Of a stretch of DNA of 64,000 nt, positions 16,475-25,179 are shown piece after piece. Each line of letters begins with the position of its first letter. Positions within the stretch are counted from its first letter, which is position 1. Both the position numbers and the translations under genes were made by a program. Below the pieces are notes generated by a model. It saw only the letters and a program-made list of their open reading frames with translations, was not told the origin of the DNA and searched no databases. The DNA lies in NCBI GenBank assembly GCA_002420185.1, contig DIHO01000007.1:145423-209422 (forward strand), read 5' to 3'. This DNA is from Opitutales bacterium UBA5694 (lineage in GTDB: Bacteria; Verrucomicrobiota; Verrucomicrobiia; Opitutales; Opitutaceae).

Positions 16475-17664
16475 GCATCGCTTTTCGGGTCGATTTGTGG
16501 AATCGTATACTTAGGATTTCGAGTGCCCGCGTACACTTCGTACTCCAGCAGCCGACACTCAATAGGTCCGTTGTAAAATTCAATCTTTCGCCGGGTCTTC
16601 AAACCTACTCGTTTGGCCAATCCTAGATTACCTGTAAACACATACCCCCAATAGCCAACGCATTTTTGCTTGATGAAGTCCCCTATTTCCTGATACGTCG
16701 TAATTAGTTTCTCTTCCCCGCCCATTCGGTCGCCGTACTCGGGATTGAAAATTAAAACTCCCGGACCTTCCGGTACTCGCGTTCGTTTAAAATCGCAAAC
16801 ATCGAATTCAATCAGATGTTCGACTCCAGCAAATTCCGCGTTTCTCCGGGCTGCCTCAATCGCAGCTGGGTCACGATCCGTCGCAATGATGGGGAAATTC
16901 AATCGATCGGATCCTTTGGTCTTCAAATCGGCTCGAATTTTCTCGAAATCGCTTACCCGATAACCCTCTAAATGCATAAATGCGAAGTTTTCTCGCAACA
17001 ATCCCGATGTCTTTCCCAACACCCAAAGGGCCGCTTCAATTGCAAGGGTACCACTACCACACATGGGATTCACCAGCGGTGAAGCCATATCCCATCGCGT
17101 CGCCCTCAAAACCGATGCCGCTAAGTTCTCACGGATAGGAGCTTTCCCTGGGCTAACCCGGTAGCCACGATTGCTGATCGGTACTCCCGACGTATCCAAA
17201 TAGATACAAACCTCCTCTTCATGCCAGTACAGAAATATCATTGCCCGGTCAGAGTCATTGCCAGTGTCTGGCCGCCTTCCCCGCTTTTCTCGTATCCGGT
17301 CAACCAATGCATCTTTCAGCCGCAAACCCGCGAAATTGGTATTTCGGATCGTATCGTTCCTAATGGAGGAACCGATTGAAACATAACCATCTGCCGGTAT
17401 CCAGGACTCCCAGGGTAGACGAACGGATCTTTTATAAAGCTGATCCCCATTGTTCGCTTCAAATTCTGCGATCCGCCATAAAACGCGTAAACCAGTTCGT
17501 AAGAGCAAATTCAGCCTCATACAGTCCTCCATGTTCCCTTTAGTAAAGACGCCCGCTGGAACTTCCCTTGTAACGGGAAAGCCAAGCTCTTCAAGTTCGT
17601 CCCTCAGATAGGAAGAACACGCTTTCGGGCAAGTGACGAGTATGGTGTTAGAGGGTGAAAGCAT
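16471..17664 (-). CDS. THUMP-domain class I SAM-dependent RNA methyltransferase (RlmL-N type)
   Basis: A 397-residue protein with an N-terminal ferredoxin-like/THUMP region (about 1-150) and a Rossmann methyltransferase domain carrying NPMCGSGTLAIEAA (motif I context) and DRDPAAIEAARRNAE. In E. coli the matching half of RlmL makes m2G2445 in 23S rRNA. The catalytic motif IV normally reads NPPYG; here it is NPEYG in LIFNPEYGDRMG, a substitution in a usually invariant position. The ATG at 17664 is preferred over a TTG twelve codons upstream. It follows larA by 52 bases in the same direction, perhaps without functional connection. Class is secure, the exact rRNA or tRNA target is not. Confidence 0.85.
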   Translation of the reverse strand: MLSPSNTILVTCPKACSSYLRDELEELGFPVTREVPAGVFTKGNMEDCMRLNLLLRTGLRVLWRIAEFEANNGDQLYKRSVRLPWESWIPADGYVSIGSSIRNDTIRNTNFAGLRLKDALVDRIREKRGRRPDTGNDSDRAMIFLYWHEEEVCIYLDTSGVPISNRGYRVSPGKAPIRENLAASVLRATRWDMASPLVNPMCGSGTLAIEAALWVLGKTSGLLRENFAFMHLEGYRVSDFEKIRADLKTKGSDRLNFPIIATDRDPAAIEAARRNAEFAGVEHLIEFDVCDFKRTRVPEGPGVLIFNPEYGDRMGGEEKLITTYQEIGDFIKQKCVGYWGYVFTGNLGLAKRVGLKTRRKIEFYNGPIECRLLEYEVYAGTRNPKYTIPQIDPKSDA

Positions 17665-17716
17665 AGACCTATTTGGTGAAGAATCCCTGAGCTCTATCAA
17701 TTTGCAAAATGAAACG

Positions 17717-18979
17717 CTAGAGAAGATACGGAACAGCTACAGGGCCTTCCGGCAATATCGCAACTGTGGCATTACTCCCAACTCTATCCAATTCCGTTTC
17801 CAGTGCCTCTTGTAACGATTCAACAGGCGTCAAATGGCCCTTGCGGACTTCCGAGGGTTCCAATTTTGATAGGATCCCGACACGAGCCTTTTGGCAGATG
17901 AGAGCTTGGAGCTGAACCTGCCACTGATCAAATACCGAAAATCCCGGCTGGCGAATCGCATCTAGCAAGGCTGCCGGGCTCGGGTAATCAAAAAGCAGTT
18001 TGCGGTAATTGCCGTGCTCCGGGAACCCGTCTGAGCATTCAGCTGCCACCAAAATAAGGCCCCCCTCCTCAACGATCTGAGCTGCGGCCGACATCCCCTT
18101 AACAGATTGATACAGATTCTGGTCCAGCGGGTAGCCATTATTGCTCGTAATCACAATCGGGAATAGCTTATCGCATCCGATCATCGCGCTTTCTTTCACG
18201 TAGGCGCAACCCGCCTCATGGGCCTCAATCACGTCGCCGCAAAAAAAGCGTGTGATCGCCCGATCCTTATTGAGCGTCACGTTGACAAGGAAATCCGCTC
18301 CCAGCAGTTTCCCAGCCGCTCGCACATGCTCTTGGGTGGGATTGTTTTCAAGATTGCCCCAAGAGCTCAACGGATCGCCTACTACCATTGCACTGTGGTA
18401 CTGCATAATAGCATCGATATCCGCCACACCCGGAAAGGCGGCTTTGTATCCTCCCGAATATCCCGCCATAAAGTGAGGCTCGATAAAGCCCGCCAATATC
18501 CGTTTATCAGCACTAACATATTCACTATTTTGATATACTTCGTATCCAAAAGGTGACTTCCCTACATGGGTTAGTCCCTCTGGCTCATGAGCACTATGAT
18601 TCACAACCCGGTAATTTTCATAGATCTCGCTTCCCACCATCGTAAGTAGCTCCTCAGGCGTATTTCCACGGTGAGATCCGGTCCCGTTGATAATAACCAC
18701 ATTCTCCTTAGGCACGTGATCGATGGCCTCCATGAGCCAAGGCAAAACGCGTTGACTTGGGAAGGGCCTGGTGGCGTCAGGAATCAGGATGGCTACCCGA
18801 TCGCCTGATTCGATCGATTCATTCAGTGGGTTTGCATCAATCGGAGAATCGCACGCCTGAAAAAAAGCCTCCTTCTCATCATCCAGACCGGCTACGAAGC
18901 GAGGCTCTAGCACCGTGGCATTGATTCCGCTCAAATCGAGTTCGACCTGGGTTTTTCCAAAAGGAAGCTTCACATTCAC
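17717..18979 (-). CDS. LarA family nickel-pincer racemase/epimerase
   Basis: A 420-residue protein of the lactate racemase family. Key residues are visible: His103 in GSHRG, His169 in EPHFMAGYSGGYK, Lys179 (the covalent anchor of the nickel-pincer nucleotide) and His195 in QYHSAMV. LarA enzymes racemise or epimerise alpha-hydroxy acids by hydride transfer; characterised relatives act on lactate, malate and other hydroxy acids, so the substrate should not be assumed to be lactate. The cofactor makers LarB, LarC and LarE are not in the window. The nearest partner is a methyltransferase 52 bases downstream. The ATG start lies directly before VKLPFG, typical of the family. Confidence 0.85.
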   Translation of the reverse strand: MNVKLPFGKTQVELDLSGINATVLEPRFVAGLDDEKEAFFQACDSPIDANPLNESIESGDRVAILIPDATRPFPSQRVLPWLMEAIDHVPKENVVIINGTGSHRGNTPEELLTMVGSEIYENYRVVNHSAHEPEGLTHVGKSPFGYEVYQNSEYVSADKRILAGFIEPHFMAGYSGGYKAAFPGVADIDAIMQYHSAMVVGDPLSSWGNLENNPTQEHVRAAGKLLGADFLVNVTLNKDRAITRFFCGDVIEAHEAGCAYVKESAMIGCDKLFPIVITSNNGYPLDQNLYQSVKGMSAAAQIVEEGGLILVAAECSDGFPEHGNYRKLLFDYPSPAALLDAIRQPGFSVFDQWQVQLQALICQKARVGILSKLEPSEVRKGHLTPVESLQEALETELDRVGSNATVAILPEGPVAVPYLL

Positions 18980-19026
18980 CTTGTCAATCTCATGCCTCTG
19001 AAACGTGGATTCAATGTTTTAGCTAT

Positions 19027-19062
19027 AAAAAACACCTGCCTTAGTTGGCAGGTGTTAAAAAA
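19027..19062 (-). terminator. Rho-independent terminator hairpin
   Basis: Ten-base perfect stem AACACCTGCC / GGCAGGTGTT (19031-19040 with 19047-19056), six-base loop, A/T runs on both sides. It lies between the decayed b562-like gene and larA; on the minus strand it would end transcription of the former. Confidence 0.8.
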
Positions 19063-19109
19063 TTGTTTCAGGGAATGAGCGACGACTAGTCGTCTTACGG
19101 CTTGTACTT

Positions 19110-19538
19110 TTAGCGGCCGTGCTCGCGAGCGTCCTTGATCTTAGCTACAATCTCCTCTGCTTCCGTTTTGTCGCCTGATTACAAGGCAGCTTCGAGCTGG
19201 CTGATTAAGCCTGTTGTCCGCTTCATCGCATTTTGGTATCTTTCCGTTAACTTCTTCTTCTCATCGCCGGAAAAATCCCCTGAGCGAATCGGAGTCAACT
19301 TGGTCGTTGCTTGAGCCGCGTTGTTTACTTTCGCTTCTACGGCAAGGATCGACTCGTTCTTTGAGGAATCCTTGATTTGTCTGCGTATCGAGCGCCAGGC
19401 CTTATTCATCGCACTCATTTCGTCTTCGAGAGAAGTGTGGTTATGCTCCCCATCCTCATGGCTATTTGCTTTTACAAAAGGAACATACGCCAAACGCATT
19501 AAGAGAGTTAGGATGAGAGAATTTTTATTCGTAGACTT
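19110..19538 (-). pseudogene. Cytochrome b562-like periplasmic protein with premature stop
   Basis: The open part, 19499-19179, encodes a helical protein with LEDEMSAMNKAWRSIRRQI, KLTPIRSGDF and YQNAMKRTTGLISQLEAAL. That pattern, with a Met near the start of helix 1 and a four-helix layout, resembles the cytochrome b562 family. The same frame continues past the TAA at 19179 as SGDKTEAEEIVAKIKDAREHGR to a stop at 19110; this restores the expected last helix, in which the family has its heme histidine. At the other end the signal peptide (NSLILTLLMRLAYVPFVKA) extends upstream of the only ATG at 19499 to a TAG. Two lesions in one small gene indicate decay, although a shortened product from 19499 could still be made. 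Family assignment is moderate. Confidence 0.58.
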
Positions 19539-19794
19539 CTAGCCGTCTATATTCTGAGATATAGCATTGGAAATAGAGTCCAAGTTACAACCGTTTGCCA
19601 ACGAGGTTTGTCCCCGTTGACCCATAGATAATCGATTGAGACGCATTACCTCTAGGAGTTATTCAACCTTAGACAAATTTGAACTTATAAAACGTTAGTT
19701 CCCCTATTTTCGCCTTTTCTGAAATGAAAATACCCCGTTCTTTCCGAAAAGAACCACTAAATGTTTCAACAAGATCTTTGAACTAGCCGGCTCC

Positions 19795-20190
19795 TTATCT
19801 CGATTGTATCCGAATCTTACTAAGTCCATTTAGCCGGCAGGCATCCATAACATCCGTGATCGTCTGCAAAGGAGTCAAATTGTGAGCCTTTATGAGCACC
19901 GGGATATCGTTGGAGATCTCCGAAACCCTCGCAAGCACAGCCTGAAGCTCGTCCATCGGCACTGGCTGGTTTTCCAAAAATATCTGGCCGCTCTCGTCAA
20001 TCCCCACCAATATACGTTCTGGATAATCATTGCGACCGGCAGATTCGATCTTCGGAAGGGTCAAATTCAAGGTCGTCATTTCCTTGAACTGCATGCTAAC
20101 GAGGAAAAAGAATATCAATATTGTCAATACATCCATTAAGGGGATGATATTGATATTCGCCCTATTCCGCCTGCGAGCGAGTAGACTCAT
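19795..20190 (-). CDS. ExbD/TolR family biopolymer transport protein
   Basis: A 131-residue protein with a short cytoplasmic N-terminus, one transmembrane helix and a periplasmic domain. The helix carries the proton-path aspartate in NIIPLMDVLTILIFFFLVS (Asp20). It overlaps the ExbB gene by four bases. In the ExbB-ExbD complex it couples proton flow to movement of a TonB-type transducer. No TonB gene is present at this locus; the nearest is at 59.7 kb with its own ExbB/ExbD, so this pair may serve another transducer or share that one. The family call is firm, the partner unknown. Confidence 0.9.
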   Translation of the reverse strand: MSLLARRRNRANINIIPLMDVLTILIFFFLVSMQFKEMTTLNLTLPKIESAGRNDYPERILVGIDESGQIFLENQPVPMDELQAVLARVSEISNDIPVLIKAHNLTPLQTITDVMDACRLNGLSKIRIQSR

Positions 20191-20744
20191 GAATCCTCCA
20201 AGCCCATTTGCTCAAGCAAAGACTCGAAATGCACGGCATAGGTTTCAACGCGCCGCTGCAAGTAACCGTTTGCAATTAGACAGGGGATTGCAACGGCGAG
20301 TCCAATCACAGTTGTGGTGAGGGCCAAGGCAATTCCCTGGGTAAATGCAGAAGGGTCGGGCATTCCCGTATCCAGAGAAACATTTCCAAATACTTGGACG
20401 AGGCCCGTTACCGTTCCCAACAAACCCAACAAAGGAGCCGCCCCGATGATGATCTCTAAAAAAACCAATCCACGCTCCATACGATTCACCTCCAGACGAG
20501 CATATGCTTTTACCGCCCCACTTTCTTGGGAATGTCGCTTCCAATAGGCAATAACGCGACCAAGAGACGAGTTTCCGCCGCCGTCAGATGGATTTCCTTC
20601 CACGATTCCCTCAACGATGTGGTTGGGAATGATCGCCGCACGGCGCAGTGCAAACATGCGTTCAAATATAATAAAGCACCCGACAATGGAACAGACCATG
20701 AGCGGATAGACGAAAATACCGGCTCCTTTGAGAATATCTATCAT
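20187..20744 (-). CDS. ExbB/TolQ family proton channel protein
   Basis: A 185-residue inner-membrane protein with three helices: one at residues 8-28 (GIFVYPLMVCSIVGCFIIF) and two in the C-terminal half around APLLGLLGTVTGLVQVF and IALALTTTVIGLAVAIPCL, which contain the conserved threonines lining the proton path. It heads a two-gene unit with ExbD. The size matches the short ExbB type found in many Bacteroidota and Verrucomicrobiota. It is followed by a decayed b562-like gene and lies 212 bases from leuD on the same strand. Energising function is secure by family; which receptor system it drives is not. Confidence 0.9.
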   Translation of the reverse strand: MIDILKGAGIFVYPLMVCSIVGCFIIFERMFALRRAAIIPNHIVEGIVEGNPSDGGGNSSLGRVIAYWKRHSQESGAVKAYARLEVNRMERGLVFLEIIIGAAPLLGLLGTVTGLVQVFGNVSLDTGMPDPSAFTQGIALALTTTVIGLAVAIPCLIANGYLQRRVETYAVHFESLLEQMGLEDS

Positions 20745-20955
20745 GCTTTCACTAAGTTACTGAGGTCTGCTAATGGAGGAAGGAAAGACTCATATTAACA
20801 ATCCTTGTTCAAACGCAAGTTCGCCCTGGAGCAAAATACGAATGGATCCCAATTCCCACCCGTTCATCTGCCAGCAATCTAAACAACTCTTTCATCCCTA
20901 AAATCCGCGAGACCTGAAACAAGTCCGGCGTTTAAAAATTACCGATTATCTTCCA

Positions 20956-21558
20956 CTACGGAGCCATGTAGGGCAATCCAGCCACTACTTTCGCGATTTC
21001 AGACTCCCCTTCCGCCAACTCGCCGATCATGTCCCACTTGCCTCCGCTGAGTGCCATGCGAGCCGATTCCCTTACAACAGCGGTCAGATTCTGGTCACCA
21101 AAACGAATACGTTCGTTCTCAACATCCAGAGTGATTTCCAGGGAAGGATCCGCCTCAATCGCAGCAGCCATCGTCCGAATATCTTCTTTCGTCGCACAAA
21201 AACACGGAATGCCCAGAGTGGTACAGTTCCCAAAAAAGATCTCTGCATAGCTCTCAGCGACAATGCCTCGGAAACCATAACGGTAAAGTGCCTGGGGCGC
21301 GTGCTCACGGGAGCTGCCGCAACCAAAATTTTCGCCTGAGAGCAGTATAGTCGCGTCGCTAAATCGACTATCGTTTAACGGGTGTTCCTTGTCACTTCCG
21401 TCTTCGTTTTTCCGCACGTCGTAGAATAGGTACTCGCCGAGGCCGTTAAAAGTAACGCATTTCATGAAACGAGCCGGGATAATTCGGTCCGTATCGATTT
21501 CATTTCCAGCGACGTAGACGCCTTTACCTCTTACTTGCGTGATTTTTTCTAATGCCAT
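20956..21558 (-). CDS. leuD: 3-isopropylmalate dehydratase, small subunit
   Basis: A 200-residue swivelling-domain subunit with IDTDRIIPARFMK near the N-terminus and the substrate-binding GCGSSREHAPQAL motif at about residue 80. With LeuC it isomerises 2-isopropylmalate to 3-isopropylmalate in leucine synthesis, in the cytoplasm. It lies 21 bases downstream of leuC, and a purine-rich stretch (GGAGAAACTAAGATAAG) precedes the ATG. Length and motifs are normal. No other leu gene is visible in the window. Confidence 0.96.
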   Translation of the reverse strand: MALEKITQVRGKGVYVAGNEIDTDRIIPARFMKCVTFNGLGEYLFYDVRKNEDGSDKEHPLNDSRFSDATILLSGENFGCGSSREHAPQALYRYGFRGIVAESYAEIFFGNCTTLGIPCFCATKEDIRTMAAAIEADPSLEITLDVENERIRFGDQNLTAVVRESARMALSGGKWDMIGELAEGESEIAKVVAGLPYMAP

Positions 21559-21579
21559 CTTATCTTAGTTTCTCCTAAT

Positions 21580-23004
21580 TTAAACGTTCGCCAGTTCACC
21601 GACCCCGAAAACCTCGCGAGCGTCGGCAATCTCTCCTTTAATCGCAGCTGCCGCTACCATTACCGGACTCATCAATACTGTTCGACCAGTCGGGCTACCT
21701 TGGCGCCCCTTGAAATTCCGATTACTCGAGCTAGCGCTCAACTGGTCACCGATAAGCTTGTCTGGATTCATCGCCAGACACATCGAGCAACCCGCTCCGC
21801 GCCATTCGAAACCGGCATTTTCAAACACTGTGTGCAAGCCCTTCTCGCGGCATATTAAGTCCACCACTTGCGAACCGGGCACCGCAATCGCCTTGATGCC
21901 CTCGGCCACTTTTTGACCCTCTAAGTATTTCGCCACTTCTTCAAAGTCCGAAAGGCGCCCATTGGTACACGAACCTATGAAGCAAATATCCACTTTCGTA
22001 CCCTTGATAGGTGCACCAGCAGGCAACTTCATGTACTCTAGGGCTTCCGCAACGAGAGCCTTTTCCTTTTCTGCAGACCCTTCTACGGTAGGTACACTCT
22101 CTACAACTGAAATCGCCTGCTCAGGATTGATTCCCCATGTGACGGTCGGAGCAATGTTCGCCCCATCGAATTCCACGACGTCGTCGTATTCACAATCCGG
22201 ATCACTCGCAAAAGACCTCCAACGCTTCACCGCAGCATCCCATTCGTCGCCCGAAGGTGAGTAGGGGCGGCCTTTCAAGTACTCGAACGTTTTCTCGTCC
22301 GGGTTGACGTATCCTACGCGGGCGCCCCCTTCAATAGACATATTACAAACCGTCATGCGCTCCTCCATGGAAAAGTTGTCGAATACCGATCCACCATATT
22401 CGTATGCGAAGCCGGTTCCCCCTTTTACTCCTAGCTTTTGGATGATGTGCAAGATGACGTCTTTGGCATAAACGCCGGGGTGTAGCTCACCGTTCACATT
22501 GATTCGACGAACCTTGAGTTTAGCCAACGCCATTGTCTGGGTGGCGAGTAGGTCACGAATCTGGGTAGTTCCAATTCCGAAAGCGATCGCTCCAAACGCT
22601 CCGTGCGTCGAGGTGTGAGAGTCGCCACAAGCAATCGTGGTTCCGGGCTGCGTTATGCCTTGCTCGGGCCCCACCACGTGGACGATCCCTTGCTTTCCAC
22701 TCGGCAGGTCAAAGAAAGTCACTCCGGTTTCCTCGCAATTACGGCGCAACTCACGAATCATCGCATCGGCAAGCGGATCCGCAAATGGCTCCTGGCGTTG
22801 GTCGGTCGGTACGATATGGTCTACCGTAGCAAACGTACGATGCGGGTAGGCGACCTTCAAATTGAGATCGCGCAACATACCAAAGGCCTGCGGACTGGTC
22901 ACCTCGTGAATGAGGTGGGTTCCGATAAGTAATTGCGTTTGACCGTTCGACAGCGTTTTGACCGCATGTGCGTCCCATACTTTTCCGAATAATGATTGGC
23001 TCAT
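21580..23004 (-). CDS. leuC: 3-isopropylmalate dehydratase, large subunit
   Basis: A 474-residue [4Fe-4S] enzyme. The three cluster cysteines are visible in CFIGSCTNGR (the second Cys) and GAGCSMCLAMNPD (two Cys), and the substrate region ACGDSHTSTHGAFGAIAFGIG is intact. It is co-transcribed with leuD. The usual length is 465-475 residues. The upstream 88 bases separate it from the AraC-type gene on the same strand; I see no T-box or leader peptide with leucine codons there, so any leucine control is not readable. Function is secure. Confidence 0.96.
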   Translation of the reverse strand: MSQSLFGKVWDAHAVKTLSNGQTQLLIGTHLIHEVTSPQAFGMLRDLNLKVAYPHRTFATVDHIVPTDQRQEPFADPLADAMIRELRRNCEETGVTFFDLPSGKQGIVHVVGPEQGITQPGTTIACGDSHTSTHGAFGAIAFGIGTTQIRDLLATQTMALAKLKVRRINVNGELHPGVYAKDVILHIIQKLGVKGGTGFAYEYGGSVFDNFSMEERMTVCNMSIEGGARVGYVNPDEKTFEYLKGRPYSPSGDEWDAAVKRWRSFASDPDCEYDDVVEFDGANIAPTVTWGINPEQAISVVESVPTVEGSAEKEKALVAEALEYMKLPAGAPIKGTKVDICFIGSCTNGRLSDFEEVAKYLEGQKVAEGIKAIAVPGSQVVDLICREKGLHTVFENAGFEWRGAGCSMCLAMNPDKLIGDQLSASSSNRNFKGRQGSPTGRTVLMSPVMVAAAAIKGEIADAREVFGVGELANV

Positions 23005-23092
23005 TTTTTAAAGCTAAAGATTAGTTTCCTAAACGATCCAACGTGTCGCCTTTTCAGGCAAGTTAGATTCCCAGTTCTCCGACATCGACGAA

Positions 23093-23965
23093 CTAGGGCT
23101 GCACAGGCTCGCAATTGAGTTCTTTTCGATAGGAACGAGGCGTAAATCCAAGCCTCTTTTTAAACTGCCGATTGAATGCACTTACGTTTCTAAAACCGCT
23201 TTCGCTGGCTATTTTAGAAACGGGCATGCGCCGACGCACCTCTAATAGAGCTGCTGCGTGCCGCACTCGAATCACCGCCAAATAGTCCGCCAGTTTCTGC
23301 CCGCTTGCCCTACGGAAGAACCGCGAAAACGAGTTCGGTTCCATCCCCACCAGCTGGGCGAGAGCGTTTCGCTCAACCCTAGAACTAAAATGATCCTCTA
23401 GATAGTTATAAACTCGTTTTAATCGGGCCCGATCCTTAGCACTTCTAACAGCTAGCTTCTCTTCTTCAACGACTTGCCAGCCATCCACATTCGATAGAAG
23501 GTCGAGCAAGGCGTGGGTTCGAGCGATCCGGAGCATTCCCTTCGCGCCAAGAATTGTCTTCAATCGTGCTTCGATACGCTGATAAGTCTGAAGGCGAACA
23601 TGACCCCCTTGACCTATCCTCTTCAGATATGATCTCACACCCGCCGCCTCCTCGAGTTCTAAAAAGTCAGTGGAAAGTGCTTGGGTCGGAATCTGGATGA
23701 CAAGACCCGAGATAGGAACCGATTGCCCTCCCCTAATTTCCGCTTTCCAAAACCTCAACGTACCGGCCCTTACATAGACAATCGTTCCAGGTCCAAAGGT
23801 AGCCTCTGAAGAGCCAATTTGAAAATTTCCGCTTCCTTGAGTGATAAAAACCAGTTCGTCCCAATCATTTGTGCTGAGGGTATCGGTAAAAACCTTCCTA
23901 TCAACGTTGTAAACCATTATCGAGGCTTCGTTAACATTTAAATCAGCTCGCGTATTAAAAATCAT
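23093..23965 (-). CDS. AraC family transcriptional regulator
   Basis: A 290-residue regulator with an N-terminal cupin-like sensing domain (about 25-130, with WDELVFITQGSGNFQIG) and a C-terminal AraC DNA-binding domain containing two helix-turn-helix units: ALAQLVGMEPNSFSRFFRR and SKIASESGFRNVSAFNRQFK. The family signature GFTPRSYRK follows. It lies directly upstream of leuC on the same strand, but leucine genes are not classical AraC targets. Cupin-type AraC proteins in this lineage usually sense sugars or plant/algal breakdown products. The effector and targets are unknown. Confidence 0.9.
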   Translation of the reverse strand: MIFNTRADLNVNEASIMVYNVDRKVFTDTLSTNDWDELVFITQGSGNFQIGSSEATFGPGTIVYVRAGTLRFWKAEIRGGQSVPISGLVIQIPTQALSTDFLELEEAAGVRSYLKRIGQGGHVRLQTYQRIEARLKTILGAKGMLRIARTHALLDLLSNVDGWQVVEEEKLAVRSAKDRARLKRVYNYLEDHFSSRVERNALAQLVGMEPNSFSRFFRRASGQKLADYLAVIRVRHAAALLEVRRRMPVSKIASESGFRNVSAFNRQFKKRLGFTPRSYRKELNCEPVQP

Positions 23966-24056
23966 GACTTGAATGTATTAATTTATAACTTTTTATATTT
24001 TAATCTTTTTTAGGTTATAATTTCATTATATTACAAGACCTCTATCCGATAACGAC

Positions 24057-24090
24057 CAAAAAAAGCGGGCAACCTCAAAAAGGTTCCCGC
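24057..24090 (-). terminator. Rho-independent terminator of cysK
   Basis: Stem GCGGG-AACCT / AGGTT-CCCGC with one bulged C (24065-24090), followed on the minus strand by a run of T (A-run 24057-24064). It starts 31 bases after the cysK stop. Confidence 0.88.
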
Positions 24091-24120
24091 CAAATTCATT
24101 TAATCTGCTGTTGTTCGATT

Positions 24121-25080
24121 TTAAGAGGCGACTGCCCCGTTAGCGGCTTCTCGAGCGGCCTCACCTAGAGGCGTACTGATGTAACGCTCGCTGCTGCTCG
24201 CCGCAACCGTTACGATTCGCTTCCCGGCCATTTCTGGTCTCTTCGCCAATTCTATTGCCGCCCAGATCGTCGCCCCAGAAGAAATGCCAACGCTGAGCCC
24301 TTCCTTCAACGATGCGGCCCTAGCTGTGGCAAACGCATCATCGTTCTCCACTTTAATGACATCGTCTAAAATACCCGTATTGCAATTTCTGGGAATAAAG
24401 CCCGCACCGATTCCCTGAATTTTGTGGGGTCCCGGGTTGCCGCCTGATATGACGGGACTATTTACCGGCTCGACCCCAACCGCCATCATACTTCGCCGAC
24501 TCTTGATTACCTCTGAAACTCCGGTGATCGTTCCTCCGGTTCCAACACCCGAGACAAACGCATCTATCTCTCCACCCGTCGCATCCCAAATTTCTTCGGC
24601 GGTTGTGCGGCGGTGAATCTCTGGGTTGGCCGGGTTCTCGAACTGCTGTGGCATGCACGCCTTGTCTCCAATTTCCGCGACTAGCTCTTGGGCTCGAGCA
24701 ATAGCTCCCGGCATTCCCTTGGGCCCCGCAGTCAAAACAAGTTCCGCACCTAACATGTTGAGCAAAACACGACGTTCCATCGACATCGTCTCTGGCATGG
24801 TGAGTATGAGTCGATAGCCTTTTGCGGCGGCTATAAACGCCAGGGCAATCCCTGTATTCCCCGAAGTGGGCTCGACGATCACTCCACCCTGGGTGAGCTT
24901 CCCCGCTTTTTCGGCCGCTTCGATCATGGCGTTTCCGATTCTGTCCTTAACACTTGAGAGTGGGTTAAAATATTCGCATTTAACGTAAATCTCCGCATCA
25001 AGACCTTCCGCTAACGCGTTCAGTTTTATCAGGGGCGTGTTGCCTATAGCCGCCGTAACATTCGGGTACATCTTTGCCAT
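24121..25080 (-). CDS. cysK: Cysteine synthase (O-acetylserine sulfhydrylase)
   Basis: A 319-residue fold-type II PLP enzyme. The cofactor lysine is Lys45 in NPLSSVKDRIG; the phosphate-binding loop GTGGT, the substrate loop TSGNTG and ISSGA are all intact. Reaction: O-acetylserine plus sulfide gives cysteine and acetate. CysK/CysM distinction: the overall length, the MPETMSMERR segment and the C-terminus SERYISTPL favour CysK. The gene is monocistronic with a strong terminator. No cysE is visible in the window. Confidence 0.95.
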   Translation of the reverse strand: MAKMYPNVTAAIGNTPLIKLNALAEGLDAEIYVKCEYFNPLSSVKDRIGNAMIEAAEKAGKLTQGGVIVEPTSGNTGIALAFIAAAKGYRLILTMPETMSMERRVLLNMLGAELVLTAGPKGMPGAIARAQELVAEIGDKACMPQQFENPANPEIHRRTTAEEIWDATGGEIDAFVSGVGTGGTITGVSEVIKSRRSMMAVGVEPVNSPVISGGNPGPHKIQGIGAGFIPRNCNTGILDDVIKVENDDAFATARAASLKEGLSVGISSGATIWAAIELAKRPEMAGKRIVTVAASSSERYISTPLGEAAREAANGAVAS

Positions 25081-25179
25081 GGTTCTTATACTTATCTGCT
25101 TTTTGCCTAATTAAGTCAACCTTCTAGAGCTAGAATTTTAAACACGAACCGAGTCCCCCTGCACAACTCTTTCGTAGCC

